DNA from: DATFDN01 sp963767645
GTDB taxonomy: Bacteria > Pseudomonadota > Alphaproteobacteria > Acetobacterales > Acetobacteraceae
DNA: 64,000 nt
Assembly (NCBI GenBank): GCA_963767645.1
Contig: CAVYEW010000018.1
Span: 62,001-126,000, forward strand
Direction of reading: 5' to 3'
Shown piece by piece: positions 27,416 through 36,297 of this stretch. A program made the position numbers and the translations under genes. Numbering within the stretch: position 1 is the first letter of the stretch; every line of letters starts with the position of its first letter. Below the pieces are notes generated by a model. It was not told where the DNA came from, made no database searches, and saw nothing but the letters and a program-made list of their open reading frames with translations.

Positions 27416-27691
27416 ATGTCCGAGACCACCGAGATCAGTCCCGCCGCGCGCCGCACCGCGGTCGGCGCGCGCCGGCCGTTCTATCGCCGGCGCAAGTCCT
27501 GCCCGTTCTCCGGCCCCAACGCGCCGAAGATCGACTACAAGGACGTGCGGCTGCTGTCGCGCTTCCTCTCGGAGCGCGGCAAGATCGTGCCGAGCCGCAT
27601 CACCGCCGTCTCCGCCAAGAAGCAGCGGGAGCTGGCGGTGGCGATCAAGCGCGCCCGCTTCCTGGCGCTGCTTCCCTACGTGGTGGTCTGA
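27416..27691 (+). CDS. rpsR: 30S ribosomal protein bS18
   Basis: The 91-residue product contains the bS18 core YKDVRLLSRFLSERGKIVPSR and a basic C-terminal segment (AIKRARFLALLPYV). It binds with bS6 in the small-subunit platform. Standard position between rpsF and rplI. Confidence 0.96.
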   Translation: MSETTEISPAARRTAVGARRPFYRRRKSCPFSGPNAPKIDYKDVRLLSRFLSERGKIVPSRITAVSAKKQRELAVAIKRARFLALLPYVVV

Positions 27692-27703
27692 GGGGAGAGG
27701 GGC

Positions 27704-28345
27704 ATGGCATCCGTCGAGCTGATCCTGCTGCAGCGGGTCGAGCATCTGGGCCAGATGGGCGACATCGTGAAGGTCCGCCCCGGCTTCGCGCGCAACTTCC
27801 TGCTGCCGCAGAAGAAGGCGACCCGCGCCACCAAGGAGAACCGCGAGCGGTTCGAGGCGCAGCGCGCCCAGCTGGAGGCGCAGAACCTGCGGCGCCGCGA
27901 GGAAGCGGAGCGGATCGCCGAGCGTGTCGGCGGGCTGTCGGTGGTGGTCATCCGCCAGGCCGGCGAGGCCGGCGGCCTCTACGGCTCGGTCTCGCCGCGC
28001 GACATCGCCCAGGGGGTCACAGACAGTGGGTTGTCGATCGATCGCCAGCAGGTGGTGCTGGAGCATCCGATCAAGACGCTCGGCTTGCACAAGGTGCGCG
28101 TGGTGCTGCATCCGGAGGTATCGATCACCGTGACGGTGAATGTCGCCCGCAGCCAGGAGGAGGCGGAGCGGCAGGCGCGCGGCCAGGCCGTGGGCGCGGA
28201 GGCCGAGGCGGAGGAGCCGGGGTTCGATATGGCGGCGTTGTTCGAGAGCCGGAGGCGGGGCAGCCGGCGGGGTAGGGATCCTCCTTTGCCGACCGAGAAA
28301 ACGGCGTCCCCACGAGCACGGCCGGGATGTTGGCCCGAACCGTAA
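27704..28345 (+). CDS. rplI: 50S ribosomal protein bL9, atypical C-terminus
   Basis: The N-terminal RNA-binding domain (VELILLQRVEHLGQMGD, RPGFARNFLLPQ), the connecting helix (RERFEAQRAQLEAQNLRR) and the C-terminal domain (GLYGSVSPRDIAQ, VRVVLHPEV) are intact to about residue 155. An alphaproteobacterial acidic extension with GFDMAALFE follows. The last 30 residues (RRRGSRRGRDPP onward) are Arg/Pro-rich and unlike that extension, so the end has probably been replaced at the border with the accessory DNA that follows. Confidence 0.92.
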   Translation: MASVELILLQRVEHLGQMGDIVKVRPGFARNFLLPQKKATRATKENRERFEAQRAQLEAQNLRRREEAERIAERVGGLSVVVIRQAGEAGGLYGSVSPRDIAQGVTDSGLSIDRQQVVLEHPIKTLGLHKVRVVLHPEVSITVTVNVARSQEEAERQARGQAVGAEAEAEEPGFDMAALFESRRRGSRRGRDPPLPTEKTASPRARPGCWPEP

Positions 28346-28518
28346 GTGCCTGAATGTGAAGTCCGCGCTCGATTGAGGCCTGAGAGGAAAATTGGCAGTG
28401 TTACACTTGCCAGACCCAGGCGCAAGATGTAGCTTGGGGCCGCGAAGTCAAGCCCATTGGCTTCGTCGAGGAGCTATGCCTCGCCCTGGAACACCGCTGG
28501 AACCCGAACGCCCTCTTT

Positions 28519-28689
28519 GTGATCTTCGCGGTGTACTTCGATGAGGCAGACACGCACGGCCCCGCACCGACCATCATCATGGCGGCTTATCTCGGGCACG
28601 CGTACGAGTGGAGGCGGTTTGAGGCCAAGCTGGCGAAGCTCCAGAAGAGCTATGGGTTTCGGGTGTTCCACGCCAAGGATTTCAACGCG
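28519..28689 (+). pseudogene. DUF3800-like protein, N-terminal fragment cut by the IS element
   Basis: From a GTG at 28519 the frame reads IFAVYFDEADTHGPAPT, then WRRFEAKLAKLQKSYGFRVFHAKDFNA, matching the YFDESG...FHAKDF start of DUF3800 proteins, which have an RNase H-like fold. The frame stops at the first bases of the IS inverted repeat, leaving 57 codons. The remainder was not found on the far side of the element. The 173 bases before it (28346-28518) have no gene; they include a bulged palindrome near 28395-28415. Confidence 0.55.
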
Positions 28690-28715
28690 TGACCTGAGCC
28701 CCTTCTTCCCTCCAG

Positions 28716-29713
28716 TCAGAAGTAGAGTCCGCGGTTGCCGTCACGCCGATCGTGACGGTGTTTCTCGGTTCGGTCGAGCGCCGTTTCTCCGTCCCGGCCA
28801 TGCTTCGTCCCGCCGTCGCGCGCAGCCTGGGTCAAGCCTGGCCGCAGGCCATCGCCGGAGGCGACGCGCAGCGGGCTTGAGCCAGGCGAGCACGGCGGCA
28901 GCCTGATCGAGCCGGGCGTGCGGCCGTTCAACGCCGAATGCGGCCGGACCTCGTTGTAGTCGCGCTGCCAGCTCGCCAGCACGGCCCGCGCATGCCGCAG
29001 CGAGGTGAACACGGTCTCGTTCAGGCACTCGTCGCGCAGGCGGCCGATGAAGCTCTCGGCGAACGCGTTCTGCTGCGGCTTGCCAGGCGCGATGTAGTGC
29101 CAGCCCACGGCCCGGTCCTGCGACCAGCGCAGGATCGCCACGCTGGTCAGCTCGGTGCCGTTGTCGCTCACCACCGTCAGCGGCAAGCCACGCGCCGCGG
29201 CGACGGCGTCCAGCTCGCGCGCGACCCGCTTGCCGGACAGCGACGTGTCGGCCACCAGCGCCAGGCACTCGCGGCTGAAGTCGTCGACCACGCACAGGAT
29301 CCGGAACCGGCGGCCGTCCGCCAGCGTGTCGGACGCAAAGTCCAGCGACCAGCGCTGGTTGACCGCCTCCGGCACCGCCATCGGCGCCCGCGTGCCGATC
29401 GCCCGCTTGCGGCCGCCGCGACGACGCACTTGCAGCCGCTCCTCCCGATAGAGCCGACGCAGCTTCTTGTGGTTCGGCCGCAGGCCTTCCCGCGCCAGCA
29501 GCAGGCCGAGCCGGCGATAGCCGAACCGTCGCCGCTCGGCCGCCAGGCTGCGCAGCCGCGCCCGCAAAGTGCCATCATCGGGCCTGCGTCGACCGATAGC
29601 GGACCGTGCTGCGATCCGCGCCGAGGAGTGCACACGCCCGCCGCTCGCTGATCCCGTGCGCCTCGCGCACCGCCGATACAGCGCTCCTCCGTGCTGCGGG
29701 CGTCACCACTTTT
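28716..29713 (-). pseudogene. IS3-family transposase OrfB (DDE integrase), frameshifted near 29583
   Basis: The main frame contains YRRLGLLLAREGL, RWSLDFASDTL (first Asp), VSDNGTELTS (second Asp), NAFAESFIGRLRDECLN (Glu) and RPHSALNGRTPG, a complete DDE core. Its N-terminal HTH-like stretch (SERRACALLGADRSTVRYR) lies in the -1 frame expected after OrfA slippage, but that frame stops at 29575 and the DDE core is in the OrfA frame. A single-base indel near 29583 therefore disrupts OrfB, so the copy is inactive unless this is a sequence error. Confidence 0.82.
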
Positions 29714-29969
29714 TTGATGCCACGTCCTTCAGCACGGCGTTGTCCAGCATCGCCTCGGCCAGCAGCTTCTTCAGCCGCGCGTTCTCCGCCTCCAACGTTC
29801 GCAGCCGCCGCGCCTCGGACACCTCGAGCCCGCCGAACTTGGCCTTCCACTGATAGAACGTCGCCGGGCTGATCCCGTGCTTGCGGCAGAGATCCGCCGT
29901 CTGCATCCCGGCCTCCTGCTCGCGCAGCACGCCGATGATCTGCTCCTCCGTGAACCGCGACTTCCTCAT
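29703..29969 (-). CDS. IS3-family transposase OrfA
   Basis: This 88-residue protein starts MRKSRFTEEQIIGVLREQEAG and contains an HTH (DLCRKHGISPATFYQWKAKFGG) and a leucine-zipper-like helix (LRTLEAENARLKKLLAEAML). It binds the IS ends and, fused to OrfB by -1 slippage at the A6G run just before its stop, forms the transposase. Confidence 0.9.
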   Translation of the reverse strand: MRKSRFTEEQIIGVLREQEAGMQTADLCRKHGISPATFYQWKAKFGGLEVSEARRLRTLEAENARLKKLLAEAMLDNAVLKDVASKKW

Positions 29970-30032
29970 CCATCCGCCTCCTGCTCGGGCGGACTTTACT
30001 CAAACCTGGAGGAGATTCAGGGGCTCAGGTCA

Positions 30033-30165
30033 GTACCTCTCCGACCACGCGGATGTCGGATACGCGAAGTTATGTCGGGAGGCAATCCTGACTGGTATTG
30101 GTCTCGTAACTCTACCTCCGCCACTAACAGATGAGTTGGTTGAGCCGTCCGGCATCAGTGAGTGA
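30033..30165 (+). pseudogene. Possible LysR-type effector-domain fragment beside the IS
   Basis: The frame YLSDHADVGYAKLCREAILTG then IGLVTLPPPLTDELV up to the TGA at 30163-30165 resembles the C-terminal end of LysR-type regulators (the L..A.L.G.GI..LP block). Nothing upstream remains because the IS abuts it. The next 126 bases to the VapB gene show no gene. Confidence 0.3.
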
Positions 30166-30291
30166 CGCTTGATTCAACGAGCAGGGTGGAGCAATGAGAT
30201 GTCACCTATTTGATCTCAGAAGCCGATCTGAGCCACTTTCCGGACCGTATCTCGCTAGATCGTTCTGTGTGTTGACCTATGCAGGAGTGAG

Positions 30292-30525
30292 ATGGTCTCA
30301 GAGGGTCACTTCAAGCCGTTTAGAAATGGGCGAAATCAAGTAGTCCGCATTCTGCGGGAGCTCGAGTTGCCGGGCAAGGATGCCGTCCTCCGCACGAAAA
30401 TCGACCGACTTATCGTCGAGCCGGCAATACCAACATCTCTTTTGGCCAGGGTCGCCTTCTTGCGCCCGCTCGACGAGGATTTCCCGCCGGTCGACGAACT
30501 GCCGCACGAGCCGGTTGAGTTCTGA
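30292..30525 (+). CDS. Orphan VapB-type antitoxin (AbrB fold)
   Basis: This 77-residue protein matches the VapB layout: FKPFRNGRNQVVRILRELELPG (SpoVT-AbrB DNA-binding hairpin), DRLIVEPA, then PLDEDFPPVDELPHEPV, the usual toxin-wrapping tail. An AGGAG site precedes the ATG. No VapC PIN toxin follows; the next genes are the mazEF pair. It is therefore an orphan, perhaps left by deletion linked to the neighbouring IS, or it may counteract toxins encoded elsewhere. Confidence 0.78.
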   Translation: MVSEGHFKPFRNGRNQVVRILRELELPGKDAVLRTKIDRLIVEPAIPTSLLARVAFLRPLDEDFPPVDELPHEPVEF

Positions 30526-30567
30526 GCCGCGCTATTGCAGGAGAGAACTCGGCCTGGGCCCACCGAA

Positions 30568-30617
30568 TTGACAGCAGGCGTGTGACTCGCCAAATAAGGG
30601 ATATTCATAGAATATCC
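30568..30617 (+). promoter_or_regulatory. mazEF promoter and perfect palindromic operator
   Basis: TTGACA (30568-30573) is followed after 17-18 bases by an AAATAA-type -10 (30592-30597). Directly after it lies GGATATTC-ATA-GAATATCC (30599-30617), a perfect 8-bp-arm palindrome, 19 bases before the mazE ATG. It is the expected binding site for MazE/MazEF autorepression. Confidence 0.72.
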
Positions 30618-30635
30618 TCCAGGCACGAAAGCGCC

Positions 30636-30896
30636 ATGTCTCAAGTCACCGTCGGCAGATGGGGAAGAAATCTCGCCATTCGGTTTCCCGGCGAGGTCGT
30701 GAAGCGTATCGGGCTCAGCGACGGAGAGCATGTGGAGGTCGAGACGCAAAACGGAGACATCGTCATCCGTCGCGCGGTCCCGCATTTTACCCTGGAGGAG
30801 CTCTTCCACGGCAAGAGCCCGGAGGAGTGGCGAGCAGCCTACGCCGGCGCCTTCGATTGGGGACCGGACATAGGCCGCGAGATCGTCGAGGAATGA
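30636..30896 (+). CDS. mazE: MazE-type antitoxin
   Basis: The 86-residue product starts MSQVTVGRWGRNLAIRFPGEV and continues GLSDGEHVEVETQNGDIVIRR, the MazE SpoVT-AbrB DNA-binding fold. An acidic C-terminal tail (EELFHGKSPEEWRA) probably wraps the toxin. Its stop overlaps the mazF start as ATGA. It should repress its own operon through the palindrome at 30599-30617. Confidence 0.88.
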   Translation: MSQVTVGRWGRNLAIRFPGEVVKRIGLSDGEHVEVETQNGDIVIRRAVPHFTLEELFHGKSPEEWRAAYAGAFDWGPDIGREIVEE

Positions 30897-31240
30897 CCGC
30901 CTCAGCCTATATGCCGGATGCCGGCGATCTGATCTGGACCGATTTCGACCCAACTAGGGGCAGGGAGCAGGCCGGCCGCCGCCCGGCTCTTGTGGTCTCC
31001 CCGGCCGCGTTCACCGAGAACACCGGCTTGGTCGTCGTCTGCCCGATCACGTCGCGCATTCGACCGTTCCCGACCAGCGTCGTCCTGCCGTCAGGCTCGC
31101 CGATCACTGGCGAGATCCTGACCAGTCACATCCGCAGCATCGACACGCAGGCTCGGCCAGTCCGATACGCAGGTGTCGCGGTTCCAACTGAGATTGCGCA
31201 ACTCGTGCGCGCGAAGCTCAACACCTTCATCACGATCTGA
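30893..31240 (+). CDS. mazF: MazF-type endoribonuclease toxin
   Basis: This 115-residue protein contains AGDLIWTDFDPTRGREQAGRRPALVVS, CPITSRIRPFPTSVVLP and ILTSHIRSID, the conserved PemK/MazF core with the catalytic Arg and Thr/Ser. It cleaves mRNA at short sequence motifs. It is translationally coupled to mazE through a four-base overlap and looks intact. Confidence 0.9.
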   Translation: MTASAYMPDAGDLIWTDFDPTRGREQAGRRPALVVSPAAFTENTGLVVVCPITSRIRPFPTSVVLPSGSPITGEILTSHIRSIDTQARPVRYAGVAVPTEIAQLVRAKLNTFITI

Positions 31241-31287
31241 GGTCAGTAACCGACTCGGCCCTTACTGGGAAGCGGGTCAACACAGGC

Positions 31288-32465
31288 CTACAGCACCCCC
31301 CGCCGCGCCAAGCTTCGCATCAACGCCGCCGCGCCGAACCTCCAAGCCTCGCACTCCCGCGTCAGCCGCATCCGGTTCACCAGCCGCCCCAGCTTCGGCG
31401 TAGCAATCGTGACGATGTCGCCCCGCTTGTGCGTGAACCCCTGGCCGGGCGCGTCGCGGTCCTGGATGGGCGCGAACATCGTGCCGAGGAACAGCACCGC
31501 ACCATCCGGGTAATGGTGGTGCTCGTTCAGCATCTGCCCGACCAGATCTTCCGGGTCGCGGCTGATCTCGGCGAGTCTTGGATCGGCCTTCCAGCCGGAA
31601 CTCGTCCTCGCCCTCGACCAGCAGCTCGACCGTCGCTCCACGCACATCATCGAGGCCGAAGCCGGCATCGAACAGGCGCAGGAACGGGCCGACGGCGCAC
31701 GAGGCGTTGTTGTCCTTGGCGCGGCCGAGCAGCAAGGCCGAGCGCCCCTCGATATCGCGCAGGTTCACGTCGTTGCCGAGCCTCGCGCCGACGATGCGGC
31801 CCCGAGGCGGACACCGCCAGCACCACCTCGGGCTCGGGATTGTTCCACGACGAATCCGGATGCAGCCCCGCGTCCATGCCGGTGCCGACCGCCGACATCG
31901 GCTGCGCCTTGGTGAAGATCTCGGCGTCCGGCCCGATGCCCACCTCCAGGTACTGGCTCCACGCGCCCTGCGCCAGCAGCACCTCCTTGAGCCGCATGGC
32001 CTCGGGCGAGCCGGGCCGAAGCCGGGCTAGGTCGTCGCCGACCAGGCTTCGCACCTCGGCGCGGATCGAGGCGGCGGCGGCGAGGTCGCCGCGCGCGCGC
32101 TCCTCGATCACGCGCTCGATCAGGCTGACCGCGAAAGTGACGCCGGCGGCCTTGATCGCCTGCAGATCGATCGGGGCGAGCAGCCAGGGCTTGGCGGGAT
32201 CGCGCGTCTCGGGCGGGGTGTTGGCCAGCGCCGCATCCACGCCGCCCAGGCTCTCGCCCTTGGCGGCACGCAGCGCGCCGGCCGGGTCGCTCGCCTCACA
32301 GAGATCGCGGATGGTGGGGAAAGGGGCGGTGACGTCGATCAGCTCGGCCCCGCGCACCGCGACCACGGAGGGGCCATCCAGGTCCGGCCGCCATGCCCGG
32401 CCGGCCAGCGTGGCGCCCTCGTCCTCGGGCAGCACGGGGTTCAGGGCTTGGCTGAACATTGTCAT
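31288..32465 (-). pseudogene. Fumarylacetoacetate hydrolase family protein, two frameshifts
   Basis: The ATG at 32465 follows GGGAGGACG. The first frame runs SQALNPVLPEDEG, AGVTFAVSLIERVIEERARGD, WSQYLEVGIGPDAEIFTKAQPMSAVGTG, and NNPEPEVVLAVSASG with metal-ligand Glu residues. Near 31800 the frame shifts to RIVGARLGNDVNLRDIEGRSALLLGRAKD. Near 31577 it shifts again to LAEISRDPEDLVGQ, GAVLFLGTMFAP and HKRGDIVTIATPKLGRL, ending at 31288. All FAH core blocks are present, so decay is recent or the indels are errors. The family hydrolyses or dehydrates acylpyruvate-like or keto-deoxy-sugar acids. Confidence 0.8.
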
Positions 32466-32527
32466 CGGCGTCCTCCCGCGGCTTTGGCGCACACCATATA
32501 CTGGCCTTGCCATACGAGGGACATCGC

Positions 32528-32965
32528 ATGAAACGCCTGTTCGGCGGCGCGTCCGAAGCGACGCGCGAGAGCTTTCCGGTTTCGCACACCGAGGAGGAGT
32601 GGCGGCGCCTTCTGTCGCCCGAGCAGTTCCGGGTGCTGCGCCAGCACGGCACCGAGCGCGCCGGCACCAGCCCGCTCAACCAGGAGAAGCGCGAGGGTAT
32701 CTTCATCTGCGCCGGGTGCGGGGAGAAGCTGTTCCCTTCCGACACCAAGTTCGAGAGCGGCACGGGCTGGCCGAGCTTCTACGCGCCGCTGCCCGAGGGC
32801 GTGGCCACGAGCGAGGACCGAAGCTTCTTCATGACCCGCACCGAGGTGCATTGCAGAAGATGCGGCGGGCATCTGGGCCACGTCTTCGAGGACGGCCCGA
32901 AGCCGACGGGGCTGCGCTATTGCATGAACGGCGCGGCCATGCGCTTCGAGCCAACCGCGGAGTGA
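32528..32965 (+). CDS. msrB: Peptide-methionine (R)-S-oxide reductase
   Basis: This 145-residue protein holds the MsrB pattern: two zinc-binding CxxC pairs (ICAGCGEKLF and CRRCGGHLGHVFEDG), ESGTGWPSF, and the catalytic Cys in LRYCMNGAAMRF. It repairs the R-epimer of methionine sulfoxide. No signal peptide is seen, so it is cytoplasmic. Its stop overlaps the GTG of holB. Confidence 0.94.
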   Translation: MKRLFGGASEATRESFPVSHTEEEWRRLLSPEQFRVLRQHGTERAGTSPLNQEKREGIFICAGCGEKLFPSDTKFESGTGWPSFYAPLPEGVATSEDRSFFMTRTEVHCRRCGGHLGHVFEDGPKPTGLRYCMNGAAMRFEPTAE

Positions 32966-33984
32966 CCGAACCGCCCGAGCCCCGTGCCAACCCGCTCCTG
33001 ATCGGCCACGAAGCCGCCGAGGCGGCGCTGCTCGGGGCACTGCGGGCGGGGCGGATGCACCACGCCTGGCTGCTCACCGGGCCGGAGGGGGTCGGCAAGG
33101 CCACGCTCGCCTTCCGCTTCGCCCGCTGGCTGCTCGCGGGCGCGCCGGACGGCCCTGGTCTGGCGCTCGACCCGTCGCACCCGGTGTTCCGGCGCATCGC
33201 CGCCGGGAGCCACGCCGACCTGTTGACCGTGCAGCGCACGCCGGGCTCGGACGGCAAGAAGCTGCGCAGCGAGATCGCGGTGGACGACGTGCGCGAGGTC
33301 GGCGCCTTCCTCCGCCTGACCCCGGCCGAGGGCGGCTGGCGCGTCGTGATCGTCGATCGCGCCGACGAACTCAACCGCAACGCCGCCAATGCGCTGCTGA
33401 AGATCCTGGAGGAACCGCCGTCGCGCGCGCTGCTGCTGCTGGTCTGCGCCGCGCCGGGGCGGCTGCCGGTGACGATCCGCAGCCGCTGCCGCCGCCTCGC
33501 CCTGCATGCCCTGGGCGATGCCGAAATGGCGCGGGTGCTGGCGCGGTTCCTGCCGGACGTGAGCGAGGACGAGCGCGGCCGGCTCATCACCCTGGCCGAA
33601 GGCTCGCCCGGCCGAGCGCTGCTGCTGCGCGACGCGCAGGGCCTCGCGCTGGCGGATCTGGTGGACCAGGTGCTGGCCGGCCTGCCGGAGCTGCCGGACG
33701 CCGGCTGGGAGATCGCCGACAAGCTGGCTCCGGGAGAGGGCTTCTCCACCTTCATGGACCTGCTGCGGGCCGCCATCGCCAGCGCGGTGCGTGAGGAGGC
33801 GCGCGGCCGGGCCGATCCCGAGCAGGCGCGGCTCGCCGCGCTGCGTCCCCTTGATGCGTGGGGCGACGTGTGGCACGCGCTGGGCCGGTTGCAGGACGAG
33901 ACCGAGCGGTTCGCGCTGGACAGGCGCCAGGCGATCCTGACCGGGCTGCGCCTGCTCAGCGGACCGGTGCAGGGCATCCCATGA
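32962..33984 (+). CDS. holB: DNA polymerase III subunit delta'
   Basis: The GTG at 32962 overlaps the msrB stop (GTGA). The 340-residue AAA+ clamp-loader protein starts NPLLIGHEAAEAALL and contains GPEGVGKATLAFRFARWLL, VDDVREVGAFLRLTP, and the sensor-type NAANALLKILEEPPSRALLLL. It is part of the sliding-clamp loader. The holB-metG-tatD-metallohydrolase order that follows is typical of alphaproteobacteria. Confidence 0.91.
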   Translation: MTEPPEPRANPLLIGHEAAEAALLGALRAGRMHHAWLLTGPEGVGKATLAFRFARWLLAGAPDGPGLALDPSHPVFRRIAAGSHADLLTVQRTPGSDGKKLRSEIAVDDVREVGAFLRLTPAEGGWRVVIVDRADELNRNAANALLKILEEPPSRALLLLVCAAPGRLPVTIRSRCRRLALHALGDAEMARVLARFLPDVSEDERGRLITLAEGSPGRALLLRDAQGLALADLVDQVLAGLPELPDAGWEIADKLAPGEGFSTFMDLLRAAIASAVREEARGRADPEQARLAALRPLDAWGDVWHALGRLQDETERFALDRRQAILTGLRLLSGPVQGIP

Positions 33985-35516
33985 AGCAGCGCTATTACAT
34001 CACGACGCCGATCTATTACGTGAACGGCACGCCGCATATCGGCCACGCCTACACCTCGATCGCCGCCGACGTGATGGCCCGCTTCAAGCGGCTCGACGGC
34101 TACGACGTGTTCTTCCTGACCGGCACCGACGAGCACGGGCAGAAGGTGGAGCAGGCAGCCGCGGAGGCGGGGCTCGACCCGCAGACCTTCACCGACCGGG
34201 TCTCGGCCGATTTCCGCGATATGGCGGACAGGATGGGCGTCTCGTACGACGACTACATCCGCACGACGGAGCCCCGTCACAAGGTTTCCTGCACCGAGCT
34301 ATGGCGCCGGATCGACGCGGCCGGGCAGATCTATCTCGGCCATTACGAAGGCTGGTACGCGGTCCGCGACGAAGCCTTCTACGACGAGGGCGAACTCACC
34401 ACGCGCCCGGACGGCGGCAAGGTCGCGCCGTCCGGTGCGCCGGTCGCCTGGGTGCGCGAGCCGTCCTATTTCTTCCGCCTCTCCGAGTGGCAGGACCGGC
34501 TGCTGCGCCTCTACGACGAAAATCCCGACTTCATCCTGCCGCCCGGCCGACGCAACGAGGTAATCAGCTTCGTGCGCGGCGGGCTGCGCGATCTGTCGGT
34601 CAGCCGCACCAGCTTCCGCTGGGGCATCCCGGTCCCAGGCGCCCCCGACCATGTCATGTATGTCTGGATGGACGCGCTCATCAACTATGTCAGTGCCTGC
34701 GGCTTTCCCGACGAAACGGCGCCGCGGTGGGCGTTCTGGCCGGCTGACGTCCATTTCGTCGGCAAGGACATCCTGCGCTTCCATGCGGTCTATTGGCCGG
34801 CCTTCTTGATGGCCGCCGGCCTTCCCGTACCCCGGCGCATTTCGGCGCACGGCTGGTGGACGGTCGAAGGCGAGAAGATGAGCAAGTCGCTCGGCAATGT
34901 CATCGAGGCGCGCAAGCTCGTGGAGATCTACGGGCTCGATCAGGTGCGCTACTTCCTGATGCGCGAGAAGCCGTTCGGCGGCGACGGGACGATCAGCCAC
35001 CACGCCCTGGTCACGCGGGTCAACGTCGAACTCGCCAACGACCTCGGCAACCTGGCGCAGCGCACGCTCACGCTGGTGGCGCGCAACTGCGACGGCAAGC
35101 TGCCGGGCAGAGGCGCCGTCGCCGAGGACGATACGGTGCTGCTCGACATGGCGGCGGCGCTGCCCGATCTGCTGCGTGAGCGCCTCGACCGCCAGGGCTT
35201 CCATGAGGCGCTGGAGGAGGTCTGGAAGGTGATCCGCGCCGCCAACGGGTATATCGACCGCCAGGCCCCCTGGTCGCTGCGCCGGACCGACCCGGCCCGG
35301 ATGGAAGCCGTGCTGCGCGTGCTGGCCGACGCCTTGCGCGTGATCGCGACCGTGCTGCAGCCCTTCATGCCCGGCTCGATGGCGCGGATGCTCGACCAGC
35401 TCGGGGTTCCTCCGGAGGCGCGGAGCCTCGCCGCATTGGCTGCGCCGCTACCCTCCGGGACCGTCCTGCCAGCCCCGGAAGGCGTCTTCCCACGCTTTGT
35501 CGAGACCGCCGAGTAG
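33981..35516 (+). CDS. metG: Methionine--tRNA ligase
   Basis: This 511-residue class I synthetase has the HIGH-type motif GTPHIGHAYTSI, GTDEHGQK and the KMSKS loop EKMSKSLGN, plus an anticodon-binding domain with WSLRRTDP. The connective peptide has no Cys4 zinc site, so it is the short zinc-free type, and the C-terminal tRNA-binding extension is absent. The ATG overlaps the holB stop by four bases. Confidence 0.95.
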   Translation: MKQRYYITTPIYYVNGTPHIGHAYTSIAADVMARFKRLDGYDVFFLTGTDEHGQKVEQAAAEAGLDPQTFTDRVSADFRDMADRMGVSYDDYIRTTEPRHKVSCTELWRRIDAAGQIYLGHYEGWYAVRDEAFYDEGELTTRPDGGKVAPSGAPVAWVREPSYFFRLSEWQDRLLRLYDENPDFILPPGRRNEVISFVRGGLRDLSVSRTSFRWGIPVPGAPDHVMYVWMDALINYVSACGFPDETAPRWAFWPADVHFVGKDILRFHAVYWPAFLMAAGLPVPRRISAHGWWTVEGEKMSKSLGNVIEARKLVEIYGLDQVRYFLMREKPFGGDGTISHHALVTRVNVELANDLGNLAQRTLTLVARNCDGKLPGRGAVAEDDTVLLDMAAALPDLLRERLDRQGFHEALEEVWKVIRAANGYIDRQAPWSLRRTDPARMEAVLRVLADALRVIATVLQPFMPGSMARMLDQLGVPPEARSLAALAAPLPSGTVLPAPEGVFPRFVETAE

Positions 35517-35523
35517 ATCGTTG

Positions 35524-36297
35524 ATGCTGGTCGATTCTCATTGCCACCTGGACTATTTCACCCAAGACGAGCTGCCCGGCGTGCTGACGCGCGCCGAGGC
35601 GCAAGGGGTGCATGAGATGGTGACGATCGGCACCACCATGGAGCAGGCGGGAACTGCGATCGCGCTGGCCGAGGCGCACGGCAACGTCTGGTGTACCGTG
35701 GGCGTGCATCCCCACCACGCGGCCGAGGCGCCGATCCCGCATCCCGTGGACCTCGCCCGGCTGGCCGAGCATCCGAAGGTGATCGGCATCGGCGAATCGG
35801 GGCTCGACTACTTCTACGACCGCGCCCCGCGCGAGGTGCAGCGGGAGAATTTCCGCGTGCATATCCGCGCCGCGCGGCTGACCGGCCTGCCGCTCGCCAT
35901 CCACGCCCGCGACGCCGATGACGACATCGCGCAAATCCTTCAGGAAGAGCGCGACAGCGGCGGCGATTTCGATTTCCTGCTGCACTGCTTCAGCTCGTCG
36001 CGCCGCCTCGCGCGCGTGGCGGTGCAGATGGGCGGATTCGTCAGCTTCTCGGGCATCCTGACCTTCCCGAAATCGGGCGAGCTGCGCGAGATCGCGCGCG
36101 AGCTTCCGGCCGAGCGGATGCTGGTGGAAACCGACGCGCCCTATCTCGCCCCTGCGCCGGTGCGCGGCAAGCGCAACGAGCCCGCCAATGTCCGGCATAC
36201 GGCCGAGATGCTGGCCCGCGTGCGCGGCCTCTCGCTCGACGACGTGGCGGCGCTGACCACGGCCAACTTCCTGCGGCTGTTCCGGAAGGCGGACTGA
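35524..36297 (+). CDS. tatD: TatD-family metal-dependent hydrolase
   Basis: The ATG at 35524 gives 257 residues beginning LVDSHCHLDYF with the HxH metal site. Further ligands appear in GESGLDYFYD, LAIHARDADDD, LLHCFSSS and VETDAPYLAP. TatD proteins are metal-dependent DNases or deacylases. It lies directly after metG, and its stop overlaps the start of the metallo-beta-lactamase-fold gene. Confidence 0.92.
   Translation: MLVDSHCHLDYFTQDELPGVLTRAEAQGVHEMVTIGTTMEQAGTAIALAEAHGNVWCTVGVHPHHAAEAPIPHPVDLARLAEHPKVIGIGESGLDYFYDRAPREVQRENFRVHIRAARLTGLPLAIHARDADDDIAQILQEERDSGGDFDFLLHCFSSSRRLARVAVQMGGFVSFSGILTFPKSGELREIARELPAERMLVETDAPYLAPAPVRGKRNEPANVRHTAEMLARVRGLSLDDVAALTTANFLRLFRKAD

Larger units (their letters stand above)
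28690..30032 (-). mobile_element. IS3-family insertion sequence (IS407-group-like)
   Basis: The 1343-bp element is bounded by imperfect inverted repeats: TGACCTGAGCCCCTTCTTCC at the left and TGACCTGAGCCCCTGAATCT (minus strand) at the right, both continuing to CTCCAG. It encodes OrfA and OrfB on the minus strand with an A6G slippery run (29710-29715 as T6 on the plus strand) for -1 frameshifting. The flanking four bases differ (CGCG and GTAC), so no target duplication is seen; this suggests recombination or deletion after insertion. Confidence 0.88.

Noticed and set aside
28686..30036. 4-bp target duplication around the IS3 element
   Set aside because: Flanks are CGCG and GTAC, which do not match in either orientation.
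30033..30165. Right flank of the IS as the remainder of the DUF3800-like gene
   Set aside because: The peptide there resembles a LysR effector-domain end, not the later part of DUF3800 proteins.
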